The position numbers were made by a program, and so were the translations under genes. Of a stretch of DNA of 53,369 nt, positions 33,090 to 42,507 are shown one piece after another (the stretch's first letter is position 1; the number at the start of each line of letters is the position of its first letter). This DNA is from Algoriphagus boseongensis. GTDB lineage: Bacteria > Bacteroidota > Bacteroidia > Cytophagales > Cyclobacteriaceae. Where the stretch lies: contig NZ_SNYF01000005.1 in NCBI RefSeq assembly GCF_004362805.1, positions 742,691 through 796,059 of the forward strand, in the 5' to 3' direction. The notes under the pieces were generated by a model. That model saw only the letters and a list, made by a program, of their open reading frames with translations, did not search any database and was not told the DNA's origin.

Positions 33090-34199
33090 TTAATGGTTTT
33101 GGCTTTTAACAGGCACTGCTTCCATCGTTCCTAATTGATGGAGCATTTTAAAATGGGCCTTTAAAGCGTGAAAAAAGGTTTTTTTATAGTAATAAGGCAG
33201 TTGATACTCAGCTGCTGTACTTTGAACAATAGAGGCAATCTTTCGGTAGTGAACATGGCAAATGTCCGGAAACAAGTGGTGTTCAACCTGATAATTCAAT
33301 CCTCCGATCATCCAAGAAAAGACTCGGCTTTTTGGAGAATAATTACAAGTGGTAGCCAATTGATGAACCAATCTTTCACCTTCTACCATTCCCTCTTCGT
33401 CAGCTTGTGGAAATGCCATATCAGGCATAATGTGGGCTGTTTGGAAGACCAAGGATATAGCCAATCCAGTTACAAAATGGAGAGCAAGAAAAGCCAAGAT
33501 AATTTCCCCAAAACTAAAAGGAGAGAAAATAAGCGGAAGTCCTAAGGTGAATAGGTAATAGGCTATTTTCCAGGCTACGATTTTGAGGACTGTATTTCTA
33601 TAAATGTTCTTTCCTTTCAGCAAACCCATTTTATAGTAGCGATTAAGACGGATAAAGTCTTTCGTCGTCACCCAAGAGAGCGTGGAAAGCCCATAGAAAA
33701 ACCAGGTATACCAATGTTGGTAAGAATGCAATTTGTTTTTCTTGACATTAGGCGAAAATCTCAGAAAGAAAGGCGCATTGATGTCATCGTCTCCTTCATG
33801 GATATTGGTATAGCTATGATGGAGTACGTTATGCTGTACTTTCCAAACGGTCGCGTTCGCACCAACCATGTTTAGCGTGTAGCTTAGAAGCTTATTGATT
33901 TTGAGATTGGAAGAATAAGTTCCGTGAATGGCATCATGCATGATCCCCATTCCGATTCCAGCCATGCCGAAGCCGCTTAGAATGAAACAGGCAAAGAGTT
34001 GCCAAGTTTGGGTGAGCAGGCCTGAGCTTACCAATAAAACAGGGACAAAATAAATGGACAGCATGACAATGGTTTTGATGACCATTTCCCGGTTTCCAAA
34101 CTTACTTTGATTTGTTGTTTTGAAATAGGTGTTGACCCGGCTGCGCAGGGTGAGAGAGAAATCAGAAAGAGCTGATTCCGAAAATCGAATGGTTTTAAT
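33090..34199 (-). CDS. Fatty-acid (acyl-CoA/acyl-lipid) desaturase, unusual start
   Basis: A membrane-bound di-iron desaturase that introduces double bonds into membrane acyl chains. The three His boxes are HDAIH (near GIMHDAIHGTYS), HNVLHHSYTNIH and QVEHHLFPDICH. From the first ATG (34085) the protein is 331 residues, but family-like sequence (TLRSRVNTYFKTTNQSKFGN) continues upstream in the same frame to about 34199, giving 369 residues, the usual length. No ATG, GTG or TTG lies in that upstream part before a stop; the best candidate is ATT at 34199. It leads the operon helicase-small basic protein-csp. Confidence 0.85.
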   Translation of the reverse strand: MKTIRFSESALSDFSLTLRSRVNTYFKTTNQSKFGNREMVIKTIVMLSIYFVPVLLVSSGLLTQTWQLFACFILSGFGMAGIGMGIMHDAIHGTYSSNLKINKLLSYTLNMVGANATVWKVQHNVLHHSYTNIHEGDDDINAPFFLRFSPNVKKNKLHSYQHWYTWFFYGLSTLSWVTTKDFIRLNRYYKMGLLKGKNIYRNTVLKIVAWKIAYYLFTLGLPLIFSPFSFGEIILAFLALHFVTGLAISLVFQTAHIMPDMAFPQADEEGMVEGERLVHQLATTCNYSPKSRVFSWMIGGLNYQVEHHLFPDICHVHYRKIASIVQSTAAEYQLPYYYKKTFFHALKAHFKMLHQLGTMEAVPVKSQNH

Positions 34200-34634
34200 A
34201 AGAAGGGGAATTAATAGGGGTAAGGTTACTTTTCAAGGTGTTTGTTAAAATCAATCTGCGGAATTCAATTCTTCGTCTAGACAAGTCTAGTGGGGAACTA
34301 AAAAGTAGGAAGAAAAGAATTGTTACCGTGGAAAAACTCTTGAAATGCTACTTGGGGCAGGGAAATTACCGATGCAATAAACTGGAAATGGATAATCTAC
34401 TTTTAGGTTATTACGATTCCAATGCATTAAAGGTAGGCTAAAGAATCGGGCTTGGTACTATACTTATGTCTTTATTTTCTGAAAACAGGGTTTGGAGCCT
34501 ATCAGACTCGATTTATTTTTTCGATAGAAACCTAAAAAACTAAATTTTTCCTCATTTCAGCCTTTTCTCCAATGTGACAGAAGACACTGTTTGAGGCTTT
34601 ATCCATGCTGAACTTTGGGCCTAAATAGAAAATT
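34200..34634. other. Intergenic region between divergent desaturase and methyltransferase genes
   Basis: About 435 bp without a convincing gene. A 67-codon GTG-started frame at 34238-34441 has no family pattern and is not called. No TAnnTTTG promoter box was found on either strand. The length leaves room for a long 5' leader for the cold-shock-like operon, but no clear stem-loop was seen by eye. Confidence 0.5.
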
Positions 34635-35330
34635 ATGTCTAAAGCTCCAAGTTGTAAAATAGAAGATAAAACGAAGTCCTGCTGCTCGTCAACCTTAGCC
34701 TTAGAAGAGAAACCTTTCTTGGCAGGACATTGGGATCAGGCCTACCTCAAGAGTCCAGAAGATAAACTGGGCTGGTTTGAAAATGACTTTAGCCCGAGTT
34801 TTAAGCTTATTGATCAATGTGAGTTGAATTCCGGAGATCCTATTGTTTTTGTAGGTTCAGGAAGTAGCCGATTGCCTGACCAGCTTTTAGAAAAAGGGAT
34901 TTCCAACCTTTGGATTACAGATATCAGTGAAGTGGCTATCCAAGAAGTTAAGGATAGAATGGGTGATAAAATCAAGTACGGGGTTGGAGATATTCTTTCT
35001 CCCCAAACGCTGGAAAATATCCCTCCTGTCCAATTATGGTTTGATCGGGCGGTTCTGCACTTTTTTACCGAAAAAGAGGATCAGGATCTCTATTTCGACC
35101 AACTCAAGAATAAGCTAAAGCCAGGTGGATATGTGATTTTCGCAGAGTTTCATCTTTCTGGAGCTGAAAAATGCTCTGGATTACCAGTTTTTCGATACGA
35201 GGAAAAAATGTATCAGGAACGGCTTGGAGAAGAATTCAAGCTAATGGATACTTTTATCCACAATTACCTGATGCCCTCTGGGCAAGTGCGGCCTTATAGT
35301 TACGCTCTTTACCAAAGGATAAAAGAGTAA
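34635..35330 (+). CDS. Class I SAM-dependent methyltransferase with Cys-rich N-terminus
   Basis: A 231-residue cytosolic methyltransferase. The N-terminal 20 residues contain SCKIEDKTKSCCSS, three Cys that may bind a metal. The Rossmann core shows GHWDQAYLKSPEDKLGWFEN, motif I PIVFVGSGSSRLPDQLLEKG, the acidic LWITDISEVAIQEVK, and LWFDRAVLHFFTEKEDQ then LKPGGYVIFAEF. The WDxxY...LGWFE layout resembles methyltransferases of the thiopurine/thiol type, but the substrate is uncertain. It is convergent with the ABM gene, 11 bp apart at the stops, with no visible terminator. Confidence 0.88.
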   Translation: MSKAPSCKIEDKTKSCCSSTLALEEKPFLAGHWDQAYLKSPEDKLGWFENDFSPSFKLIDQCELNSGDPIVFVGSGSSRLPDQLLEKGISNLWITDISEVAIQEVKDRMGDKIKYGVGDILSPQTLENIPPVQLWFDRAVLHFFTEKEDQDLYFDQLKNKLKPGGYVIFAEFHLSGAEKCSGLPVFRYEEKMYQERLGEEFKLMDTFIHNYLMPSGQVRPYSYALYQRIKE

Positions 35331-35341
35331 TTTTGATTTGT

Positions 35342-35686
35342 TCAGAATCCCTCCAAAAACGAAAAGGTTTTTAAAGGTAAGCCAGAGGCTGCGTCTTTGA
35401 GTTGATCTGATAAATCCCAATATAGCTCGCCTTCCAGAGTGGACATTCCCATTAGCCTTCCGAGCAATTCTCCCATATTAATCATGTGATTCAAGACTGC
35501 TTCAGAATCCGAATAAGTCTCCAAAACATGACAAATTGTTCCTTCTGGATTTAAAAACCATTGGTATCGTTCTACTCCGGGTTCTTCTGCTTTTACTTTT
35601 GCTACACAGGTAGGAATTAGCCCCTTGAATTCAGCTTCTTTTCCAGGATGAATATGAAAACGAGCAGTTAAGTGAATTTTCTTCAT
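35342..35686 (-). CDS. ABM-fold (antibiotic biosynthesis monooxygenase-like) protein
   Basis: A 114-residue dimeric alpha-beta barrel type protein. The start MKKIHLTARFHIHPGKEAEF and the central KAEEPGVERYQWFLNPEGTI then CHVLETYSDSEAVLNHM match the ABM/DUF3291-like ferredoxin fold. The family includes quinol monooxygenases and heme-degrading enzymes, but many members have no known activity, and no specific catalytic residues are apparent here. It stands alone on the minus strand. Confidence 0.8.
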   Translation of the reverse strand: MKKIHLTARFHIHPGKEAEFKGLIPTCVAKVKAEEPGVERYQWFLNPEGTICHVLETYSDSEAVLNHMINMGELLGRLMGMSTLEGELYWDLSDQLKDAASGLPLKTFSFLEGF

Positions 35687-35814
35687 AGCTATTTTGGGTC
35701 TGGTAAGAATATAAGATATTGATAATTAGATGGAAAACCTAATCATTTGAAGTAATGCTCAATAAGTAAATAAGGATAAAAGTCCTAGTATTGATTAGAC
35801 AAAAAACAATTCGT

Positions 35815-36333
35815 TTAGAAGGATAAACCCATTCCGAAATAAATAGCTTCAGGGAGAGCTACTCCTGTACGTATTAGAAATGGCTTTCCAGGTTTCTGTC
35901 GACGATATCCAACATTTGCGGAAACAGGTAGGTTTAAATCGCCATTGAGGGTAAAATTAGGACCAACGCTTACTTCCAGATGATTTGCCTTGCTTCCAGT
36001 CAGGAATCCATATTGGGGAATTAAATATTGCCCAGAACCATCAATGGATCCATAAGTTCCAAATCCAACTTTAACGAAGGTAGCTGACACTTTTTTGTCC
36101 AGATGTTGGGTAACCATTCTTTCGTAATTCAAAGTGGCAGTGACAATTAAGCCTCCGAAACCCAGTCCGCCATGAAAGGTATTTTTTCGAAATGCATCGT
36201 ATTGGGGTGGTATGTTTTCCTGAGCAATTGAAATTTGACCAGAAAGTAAAAGCATTATAAATGCTAAGGTTAAGCCTAATTTACTTTTGAAGAAGGTCAG
36301 GCTAAATTTTGAGTTGGTGGGTGATTTATACAT
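35815..36333 (-). CDS. Predicted outer-membrane protein
   Basis: A 172-residue protein with a long N-terminal signal (LGLTLAFIMLLLSGQISIAQ, cleaved near residue 37). The mature chain contains beta-strand pairs such as GGLGFGGLIVTATLNYERMV, SATFVKVGFGTYG, HLEVSVGPNFTLNG and SANVGYRRQKPG, ending with the aromatic-terminal IYFGMGLSF, an outer-membrane insertion-like C-terminus. The specific function is not recognised. Confidence 0.75.
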   Translation of the reverse strand: MYKSPTNSKFSLTFFKSKLGLTLAFIMLLLSGQISIAQENIPPQYDAFRKNTFHGGLGFGGLIVTATLNYERMVTQHLDKKVSATFVKVGFGTYGSIDGSGQYLIPQYGFLTGSKANHLEVSVGPNFTLNGDLNLPVSANVGYRRQKPGKPFLIRTGVALPEAIYFGMGLSF

Positions 36334-36410
36334 TTTGGAAGATATGGCTTTCCTTTGAATTTCAAACCCTTATTAGAATTCCTAGAAATATCCAGGAGTC
36401 TCAAAAACAA

Positions 36411-36446
36411 AAAAAGCCCGGCTTAATCCTAGGATTGGCCGGGCTT
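36411..36446 (-). terminator. Terminator of the T9SS endonuclease/phosphatase gene
   Basis: AAGCCCGGC and GCCGGGCTT form a 9-bp GC-rich stem with an additional internal AATCCTAGGATT palindrome in the loop. On the minus strand it is followed by a T run. It lies 17 bp after the stop at 36464. Confidence 0.9.
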
Positions 36447-36463
36447 CTTTATTGAAAGAAATC

Positions 36464-39400
36464 TTACCGCTTAAGTAATCTAATTATCTTGGTTTCCTGA
36501 CCCTGATTGAGGTGCAGGTAATAAGTTCCTTTCTTAAGCCTATTGCTGTTAAACTGAATTTTGAGACTTCCATTTTCAAATCCAGAAACTCCGCTTTGGA
36601 TCATTTCTCCTATTTCATTGAATAGAATATAGGCTACCTCGATACTTAAGGCTTGGTCCAAATCAACGGATATCTGATCATCCATTGGGTTAGGGAAGGT
36701 TCTCTGAATTTTGGCTCCCCTAAAGTTTGTTTCTGGAGTGGCTTGATTTTGTTGGCTTTCGCAAGGAACAGTACCACAAGCACCCAAGGTTGCACCTTTT
36801 TCCAGCAAGGCTGGTACTGCTGCAAGCGCTACACTTAGTGTATTGCTCTTTCCTGAGTTTCCGGCAGGTAAGCAAACAATAACCTTGTCCCCATTATTTC
36901 CACTTCTCACATCTACAACGCAAACGGTTACAGTGTCAGTAAAGCTGTTTCCAGCTTCATCTGCTACTGTTAAGGTATAAATGGTAGTTGTAGTAGGAGA
37001 AACTGTTATTTCCTGCCCAACCTGCCCATCACTCCATGAATAGGTATAAGCCCCATTTCCTCCCATAGCATCAGCTGCTCTTAATTTAATGCTAGAAAGT
37101 GGTGGGTAACCTAAATAAACAACTCTACCTTCTCCAGCATCTGAAAGCAATGGTTCTCCTGCAAGCAACCTTACAGAAACTGGCAAGTGATCTGAAGTGG
37201 TATTGGCATAATTGTCAATCTGATTGAAAGGAATATACAAGACTTCTGATCCTTCAAGGTAATTGTCATAAAGCTCATTGGACAGTGTGATATGATCGAT
37301 CATATTATCATTGAAAATAAATGATCTCAATCCAGCTTCGCTGAGAGAAACAGTAACCCCATCAAAATCAGGATCGCTAGTTATCACCGCGTATGTACTT
37401 GGACCAAATCCGATTGATTCATCCAAATCATCATTGTAATCACCTAGTAGAATGATGTTATTATTTGCATAATAAGCGTCAAGGGTATCTTTCAAGGCTA
37501 AGTTGTCAAATCTTCTTCTTTCCAAATCTTCGGAAGCAGAACCGGATTTAGCATGAATATTAATCAGGTTGATTTTCTCCTTAACCCCATTAATATCAGC
37601 TCTTACAGTTACCATCCATGGTAATCTACCACTAGACCAGAATGATGAAGCTGTACCTGTTGGATAACTATCCAATAGAGAGTTTAATCCCATTCTTGCC
37701 TCATCATATACCTGCTCAAATAATACCTTCTCGCTTAACACCTCCACCACAGCTGTATTGTATATCAAACAGAGTTTTTGAGGAGGGAAGCTAGGGTCTG
37801 GAGCTTCAAAAGATCTGGAGAACCTGTCTGAACAAATTACTGCGTATCCTGGCAATTGGGCCACAATCTGTGCCAATAAGTTCTCATCACTGATTTCCTG
37901 AACTGCAATAACATCAGGCAGGGTAGCCTGGAAAACCTTCAAAGCATTAGCTGCTTGAAGACTTACGTCATTAGGACCAAAGTTGGAAATGGTAGCTCCG
38001 AAGAATTCCATGTTCCAGGTCATTACATCCAGGGTTTCTCCGGCTGGGATATCTGATCCTTCTGCTTCATATGGATTAGTACCAGGTAAATCCGCAATGA
38101 ATCTTGGAAGTAATTGTAAAGTTCCTCTGAAGCTTCCCAATACCCCGGTGATAGTTTGTGATCCTGTAGGAATGACTCTTCCGATTAGGCTGCTGACCTG
38201 TCCGTCAATCCTCAATTCAAGATTGCCTGAACCATCGGTGATGATGTAATTGCTTTCAGGGAATAACAGCCCTTTAGGTACTGCAAAGGAGGCAGCAGGG
38301 ATTTGAATCAACTGGCCTTCCAAACCAGCATTTATCTGGCTGATAGTTACAACTTTTGGAGTAACAGGGTTTCCATTGCTTTTAACTTCCAATTTGGTAA
38401 TTGTGCCCAACTGGATTTGCTGGTTGAAGGCTCCGATTTTACCGGTGATTTCGATTTCGTCACCAATTGTAAATAGACCTGCTCCATGTACCTGAGAATC
38501 AAACACCGGAATTCCACCAGTTGCATCCTGGATAAAGGCAGGGCCTCCAAATTGATCTGTAGCGGTCAAAATCCCTTTTACCAAAACTTCAGATCCCTGA
38601 GACTTTTGTCTAGCTTCTGCAATTGTAATCAACACAGGTCCTGGATCGACAATAACTCCGCCAAAGCTTTGGCCTGTATTTACTGCATTGTAAGTACTTG
38701 TTATAGAAGAAGCTGACCAGGTGAAATCAGCATATTTGTTGCCTGTTCCTTGAAGTTGCAAGGATGCTCCAACAGGAGAGGTTGATGACTGCGAAACTCC
38801 AAGGTCTACGCTAGTCAATCCATCAGCTGGGCCTCCGACTGCTACAAAGCTTCCTTCGTAACTTAAAAATTGAATCAATTTTGAACTTGGAGCAGGTCCA
38901 ATTAAGGCAAAGCCGTCAGGAGATCCATTCTGTAGCCCTGAAGCAGAGAAAAACAAGGTGCCAAATCCATTGTCCTGATTAGGGAGAACTCCGGTAAGAT
39001 TAATGGTGCTATAAGGTGCTCCTCCATTTCCATTATAAAGCACAAGACTATATCCAGTTAAATCCAAACCTGCTGTTCCTGCCACTTCAATGCCCTCATT
39101 GACATCTGCTCCGGCATTGTCATAATGGAATTCATTGATAAAAAGAACGGGCTCAAAAGATTGCCCAGTATTTAATGAGCCAAAAGTGGCTGACATAGAA
39201 CTTGCCCAAGTAAAATCAGTGTAAGTGGATCCCGTGCCTGTTAATTGAAGGGAAAATCCAACGGGCCCGGTACCATTCTCTGCAACGCCAATATCTGTAC
39301 TGGTAATACCGTTTGCTGGTCCTCCAACTGCTACAAAGCTTCCTTCATAACTTAAAAACTGGACAACAACACCATTATTTACCAAAGCAATACCATCTGG

Positions 39401-39703
39401 GGCCCCATTTTGAAGCCCATTTGATGGATAGGTTTGAGTGACAAATCCAAACCCATTTCCTGAATTTGTCAGGGTTCCGCTTAGGTTTTTGGTATCATAA
39501 ACTGCCCCATTTGCTCCATTATATAACACGATAGACCAACCTGTCAGGTCAGTTCCGGCCGGTCCGGCAATTTCGATTGCTTCTCCAACATCTGCCCCAG
39601 TGTTGTCATAGTGAATTTCATTGATAAATACCTGCTGGGCAGAAGCTGTGAGGCCCCAAAAGGCAAAAAAGAAAAAGAGTAATCCGCGTAAAGTTTTAAT
39701 CAT
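36464..39703 (-). CDS. Modular T9SS-secreted endonuclease/exonuclease/phosphatase protein with two lamin-tail domains
   Basis: A 1079-residue secreted protein with signal peptide (LLFFFFAFWGLTASAQ). Two lamin-tail (LTD) domains follow at roughly 24-180 and 187-350, each opening with FINE(I/F)HYDN and sharing VQFLSYEGSFVAVGGPA-like strands. An OB-fold-like segment at about 360-540 starts ITIAEARQKSQGSEVLVKG. The EEP nuclease/phosphatase domain (about 555-850) shows LDVMTWNMEFFG, DVIAVQEISDEN, NIHAKSGSASEDLERRRFDN, LLGDYNDDLDES and SDHLPVSVRLL, which supply the metal and catalytic residues. A PKD/Ig-like domain and a T9SS type A sorting domain (about 1005-1079, RTFPNPMDD to IIRLLKR) end it. It is probably an extracellular nuclease that scavenges phosphate or DNA. 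Confidence 0.92.
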   Translation of the reverse strand: MIKTLRGLLFFFFAFWGLTASAQQVFINEIHYDNTGADVGEAIEIAGPAGTDLTGWSIVLYNGANGAVYDTKNLSGTLTNSGNGFGFVTQTYPSNGLQNGAPDGIALVNNGVVVQFLSYEGSFVAVGGPANGITSTDIGVAENGTGPVGFSLQLTGTGSTYTDFTWASSMSATFGSLNTGQSFEPVLFINEFHYDNAGADVNEGIEVAGTAGLDLTGYSLVLYNGNGGAPYSTINLTGVLPNQDNGFGTLFFSASGLQNGSPDGFALIGPAPSSKLIQFLSYEGSFVAVGGPADGLTSVDLGVSQSSTSPVGASLQLQGTGNKYADFTWSASSITSTYNAVNTGQSFGGVIVDPGPVLITIAEARQKSQGSEVLVKGILTATDQFGGPAFIQDATGGIPVFDSQVHGAGLFTIGDEIEITGKIGAFNQQIQLGTITKLEVKSNGNPVTPKVVTISQINAGLEGQLIQIPAASFAVPKGLLFPESNYIITDGSGNLELRIDGQVSSLIGRVIPTGSQTITGVLGSFRGTLQLLPRFIADLPGTNPYEAEGSDIPAGETLDVMTWNMEFFGATISNFGPNDVSLQAANALKVFQATLPDVIAVQEISDENLLAQIVAQLPGYAVICSDRFSRSFEAPDPSFPPQKLCLIYNTAVVEVLSEKVLFEQVYDEARMGLNSLLDSYPTGTASSFWSSGRLPWMVTVRADINGVKEKINLINIHAKSGSASEDLERRRFDNLALKDTLDAYYANNNIILLGDYNDDLDESIGFGPSTYAVITSDPDFDGVTVSLSEAGLRSFIFNDNMIDHITLSNELYDNYLEGSEVLYIPFNQIDNYANTTSDHLPVSVRLLAGEPLLSDAGEGRVVYLGYPPLSSIKLRAADAMGGNGAYTYSWSDGQVGQEITVSPTTTTIYTLTVADEAGNSFTDTVTVCVVDVRSGNNGDKVIVCLPAGNSGKSNTLSVALAAVPALLEKGATLGACGTVPCESQQNQATPETNFRGAKIQRTFPNPMDDQISVDLDQALSIEVAYILFNEIGEMIQSGVSGFENGSLKIQFNSNRLKKGTYYLHLNQGQETKIIRLLKR

Positions 39704-39866
39704 ATAAGTAGAGTTAGATTTGGTTATAAAATTGAAGTTTTCTTTTGGTTGAATGAAAGAGGTAGGGGTTATGATTAGGTTAATTTTCTAATGAAAAGTG
39801 TGTTTTTCTTTTTTGGCCTTATTAGAGAGAGCCCTTCTGATTTTAATCACCCTTTTGAAACTTAAT

Positions 39867-41165
39867 TTATTTTTTCCGAATACTCCAAAAGTAGACAGGC
39901 AAACCCAAGATTATCCCCAATGTTCCCCAGATAATAGCCTCTAATCCCGATCCCACAAATAACCAGACGCTAAAGCAAAGGCCTAAAAAGCTGAGAAGTA
40001 TTGTTTTCCAGTTTAATTCAAAACCAAAGCGATTTTTATAGCAGAAATAGCCAAAAGCCAGGGAGGCTGCCAAATAAAAGTAAAGGGAGGTCACTGTAGT
40101 TAATCGAATCATAAAAGCATAAAGATTCCCGAAGCTTTCGCTGAAATTGAAAATCATAATGATCGTCACCAGAATACTGGAGACAATAAGCCCATTGCTT
40201 GGAATTCCAAAGCGATTTTTCTTTGCCATGGGTTTTGGTAGCAAACCGTCCTTGGCCATCGCATAGGATATTTGACCCTGAATCAATATCCAAGCATTTA
40301 AAGCTCCAAAAGTGGAAATACAAGCCCCTAATGAGATAATATAGCTTGAATTCTTTCCAAAAATATGTACACCTGCATCGCTCAACGGCGCCATGCTTTG
40401 GGATAATTCTGCAGGTGACATGACTCCGAATAGAGAGATCGTGCTGAATAAATAAAGCAATACGACTAGGGAAACCCCGATTAAGGTTCCTTTGGGAATG
40501 TTTCTTTCTGGGTCCTTAATGTTATCGGCTGGGATGGTAGCAGCTTCAATTCCCATAAAGGCAAAAAAGCATAGTACCGAAGCTCCAGTAATCGCTTGAA
40601 AATCTGATTCTCCAGAAATATTCAATGGCACAAAATGATCAGGATCAAAAAAGAATACTCCTCCAATGGCGATAATGAGTAGGGGAAGAATTTTCAATGC
40701 CGTGGTGACCACCTGTAGATTGCCTGAAGATCTTATAGAATAGCAATTCAGGGCTGTCAAACTCCAAATTGCCCCTAAAGCAGTCATTCCAAAGAGGAGA
40801 AGAGAACTTTCCAAAGCTGGGAAAAAGACACTTAAATATCCTGTGAATGCTAAGGCAATCGCTGCATTCGTACTGCAGTTGGAAAGCCAAAAACCCCAAG
40901 CAACTACGAAGGCTGGTAAGTTTCCAAAAGCTGTTTTGGTGTAGGCATAGGAACCACCGCTTTCAGGGATGACCTTACTGAGTTTTCCCATGATGATGGC
41001 CAAAGTATAAGCTCCTGCTGCCGCCACAATCCATCCCACCAAACTTATAGCTCCAAATTGTCCTAATACTGATGGAAGAGAAAAAATACCCGAACCGATC
41101 ATTCCTCCAGCTACTAATGAAACTACTGTAATCAGTCCAAGCTGTCGGGATGAAGAATTTTTCAA
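39867..41165 (-). CDS. APC superfamily amino-acid permease or antiporter
   Basis: A 432-residue protein with about 12 membrane helices. The first helix region reads LVAGGMIGSGIFSLPSVLGQ, the GSGIF loop being the amino-acid-binding signature of the APC family. The next segments GKLSKVIPESGGSYAYTKTA then FGNLPAFVVAWGFWL, and CFFAFMGIEAATIPADNIKD, resemble the basic amino-acid/polyamine antiporter branch (AdiC, ArcD). The substrate cannot be fixed. It is divergent from the Rieske oxygenase gene across a gap of only 58 bp. Confidence 0.88.
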   Translation of the reverse strand: MKNSSSRQLGLITVVSLVAGGMIGSGIFSLPSVLGQFGAISLVGWIVAAAGAYTLAIIMGKLSKVIPESGGSYAYTKTAFGNLPAFVVAWGFWLSNCSTNAAIALAFTGYLSVFFPALESSLLLFGMTALGAIWSLTALNCYSIRSSGNLQVVTTALKILPLLIIAIGGVFFFDPDHFVPLNISGESDFQAITGASVLCFFAFMGIEAATIPADNIKDPERNIPKGTLIGVSLVVLLYLFSTISLFGVMSPAELSQSMAPLSDAGVHIFGKNSSYIISLGACISTFGALNAWILIQGQISYAMAKDGLLPKPMAKKNRFGIPSNGLIVSSILVTIIMIFNFSESFGNLYAFMIRLTTVTSLYFYLAASLAFGYFCYKNRFGFELNWKTILLSFLGLCFSVWLFVGSGLEAIIWGTLGIILGLPVYFWSIRKK

Positions 41166-41223
41166 AAGAAAATACGGATTGGTGGGTTTTAACTATTTTG
41201 GCTTGTCAGAAAGATAAAAAGAT

Positions 41224-42309
41224 ATGTCGAAATACACCATCCACCCCGATATAAGCCAAGCCGAAACCCTTCCTTCTTCTTTTTATCGCTCTCAGGAAGT
41301 TTTTGAGGAGCTTATCGAAAAGGTATTTGCCAAAACTTGGCAATTCATTGGGGACAAAACGATGGTGGCAATTCCTCAGCAAGTCAAGCCAGTTTCATTT
41401 TTGGAATTTGGGTTGGAGGAACCTCTTTTGTTAACCAATGCTGATGGAAATATTTCCTGTATTTCGAATGTGTGCACCCACCGGGGAAATATCCTTTGCC
41501 ATGATCCCTGCAAAACCAGACAAATCACCTGCGCTTACCATGGCAGAAGGTTTAATCTGAATGGGGAATTTCAGTTTATGCCGGAATTCAAAGAGGCCAA
41601 AGACTTTCCAAGACCTGCCGATAATTTGCACAGCTTTCCCTTTAAACAATGGGGTCCCTGGTTGTTTGCCGGTTTGGAAGATAGTATGGATTTTCAATCG
41701 GTCTTGGATACAATGGATCGAAAAGTGGGATTTTTGCCTTTGGAGGAATTCAAAGAAGATAAAAGCAGAAACAAGGATTACCTGGTCAATTCCCATTGGG
41801 CCTTGTATTGCGACAATTATCTGGAAGGATTTCATATTCCTTTTGTCCATGAGGGATTAAATGCTGTGCTGGATTATAGGAAATACGAAACGATTCTTTA
41901 TCCCTATTGCAATTTGCAGGTAGGTCATTCTTCAGGAGGAGAACATGTATTTGATCTGCCAAAGGATCATGAGGATTACGGAAAGCAGATTTCAGCCTAT
42001 TACTTCTGGATCTTTCCCAATATGATGTTCAATTTTTACCCTTGGGGATGTTCCATCAATGTGGTCAAGCCAATTTCAGTCAATCGAACCAAGGTCAGCT
42101 TTATCTCTTATGTCTACGATGAATCCAAGTTGGACACCGGAGCAGGAGCTGCTTTGGACAAAGTCGAACGCGAGGATGAATTCGTGGTAGAAGGAGTATT
42201 TAAAGGGATGTCTTCTCGAGTTTATAAAACCGGAAGGTTTTCACCGAAAATGGAAAAAGGAGTGCATCATTTTCAAAGCCTATTGGCTTCATTTTTAGAT
42301 TCCAAATAG
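41224..42309 (+). CDS. Rieske non-heme iron oxygenase, alpha subunit
   Basis: A 361-residue oxygenase. The Rieske [2Fe-2S] ligands are Cys84 and His86 in SNVCTHRGNIL and Cys103 and His106 in TCAYHGRRF. The catalytic mononuclear iron site is indicated by YCDNYLEGFHIPFVHEGL, with its two His five residues apart. The family hydroxylates or demethylates aromatic, amine or sterol-like substrates and needs a reductase partner; none is adjacent. It starts 58 bp from the divergent APC permease gene and precedes a dicarboxylate symporter, so uptake and oxidation of an amino-acid-derived compound is one possible theme. Confidence 0.92.
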   Translation: MSKYTIHPDISQAETLPSSFYRSQEVFEELIEKVFAKTWQFIGDKTMVAIPQQVKPVSFLEFGLEEPLLLTNADGNISCISNVCTHRGNILCHDPCKTRQITCAYHGRRFNLNGEFQFMPEFKEAKDFPRPADNLHSFPFKQWGPWLFAGLEDSMDFQSVLDTMDRKVGFLPLEEFKEDKSRNKDYLVNSHWALYCDNYLEGFHIPFVHEGLNAVLDYRKYETILYPYCNLQVGHSSGGEHVFDLPKDHEDYGKQISAYYFWIFPNMMFNFYPWGCSINVVKPISVNRTKVSFISYVYDESKLDTGAGAALDKVEREDEFVVEGVFKGMSSRVYKTGRFSPKMEKGVHHFQSLLASFLDSK

Positions 42310-42507
42310 CTCTTCTGGAAGAAATACTAGTAATTCTAAAGCCTCTCAATAGAGAAGATTGCATTTATAATATCCTGAAAATCAGGGGTGGTTTTTTAAT
42401 TTTATTACCGATCAAAAAAATCTTTTCTCCCGAAATAGGGACATGTAAAATTGATCAATTCAATTGACTTTATTTGCGTGGGAAAAAGTGAATCGCCCAC
42501 CTATTTT

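Noticed and set aside
34238..34441. Possible 67-codon plus-strand gene upstream of the methyltransferase
   Set aside because: It has a GTG start, biased composition and no recognisable domain or conserved-looking segment.
34200..34634. Riboswitch or RNA thermometer upstream of the cold-shock-like operon
   Set aside because: The length would allow one, but I saw no convincing stem-loop or known motif by eye.
42451..42507. TTG start for the dicarboxylate symporter
   Set aside because: The first 19 residues contain no helix and the ATG at 42508 gives the usual family N-terminus.
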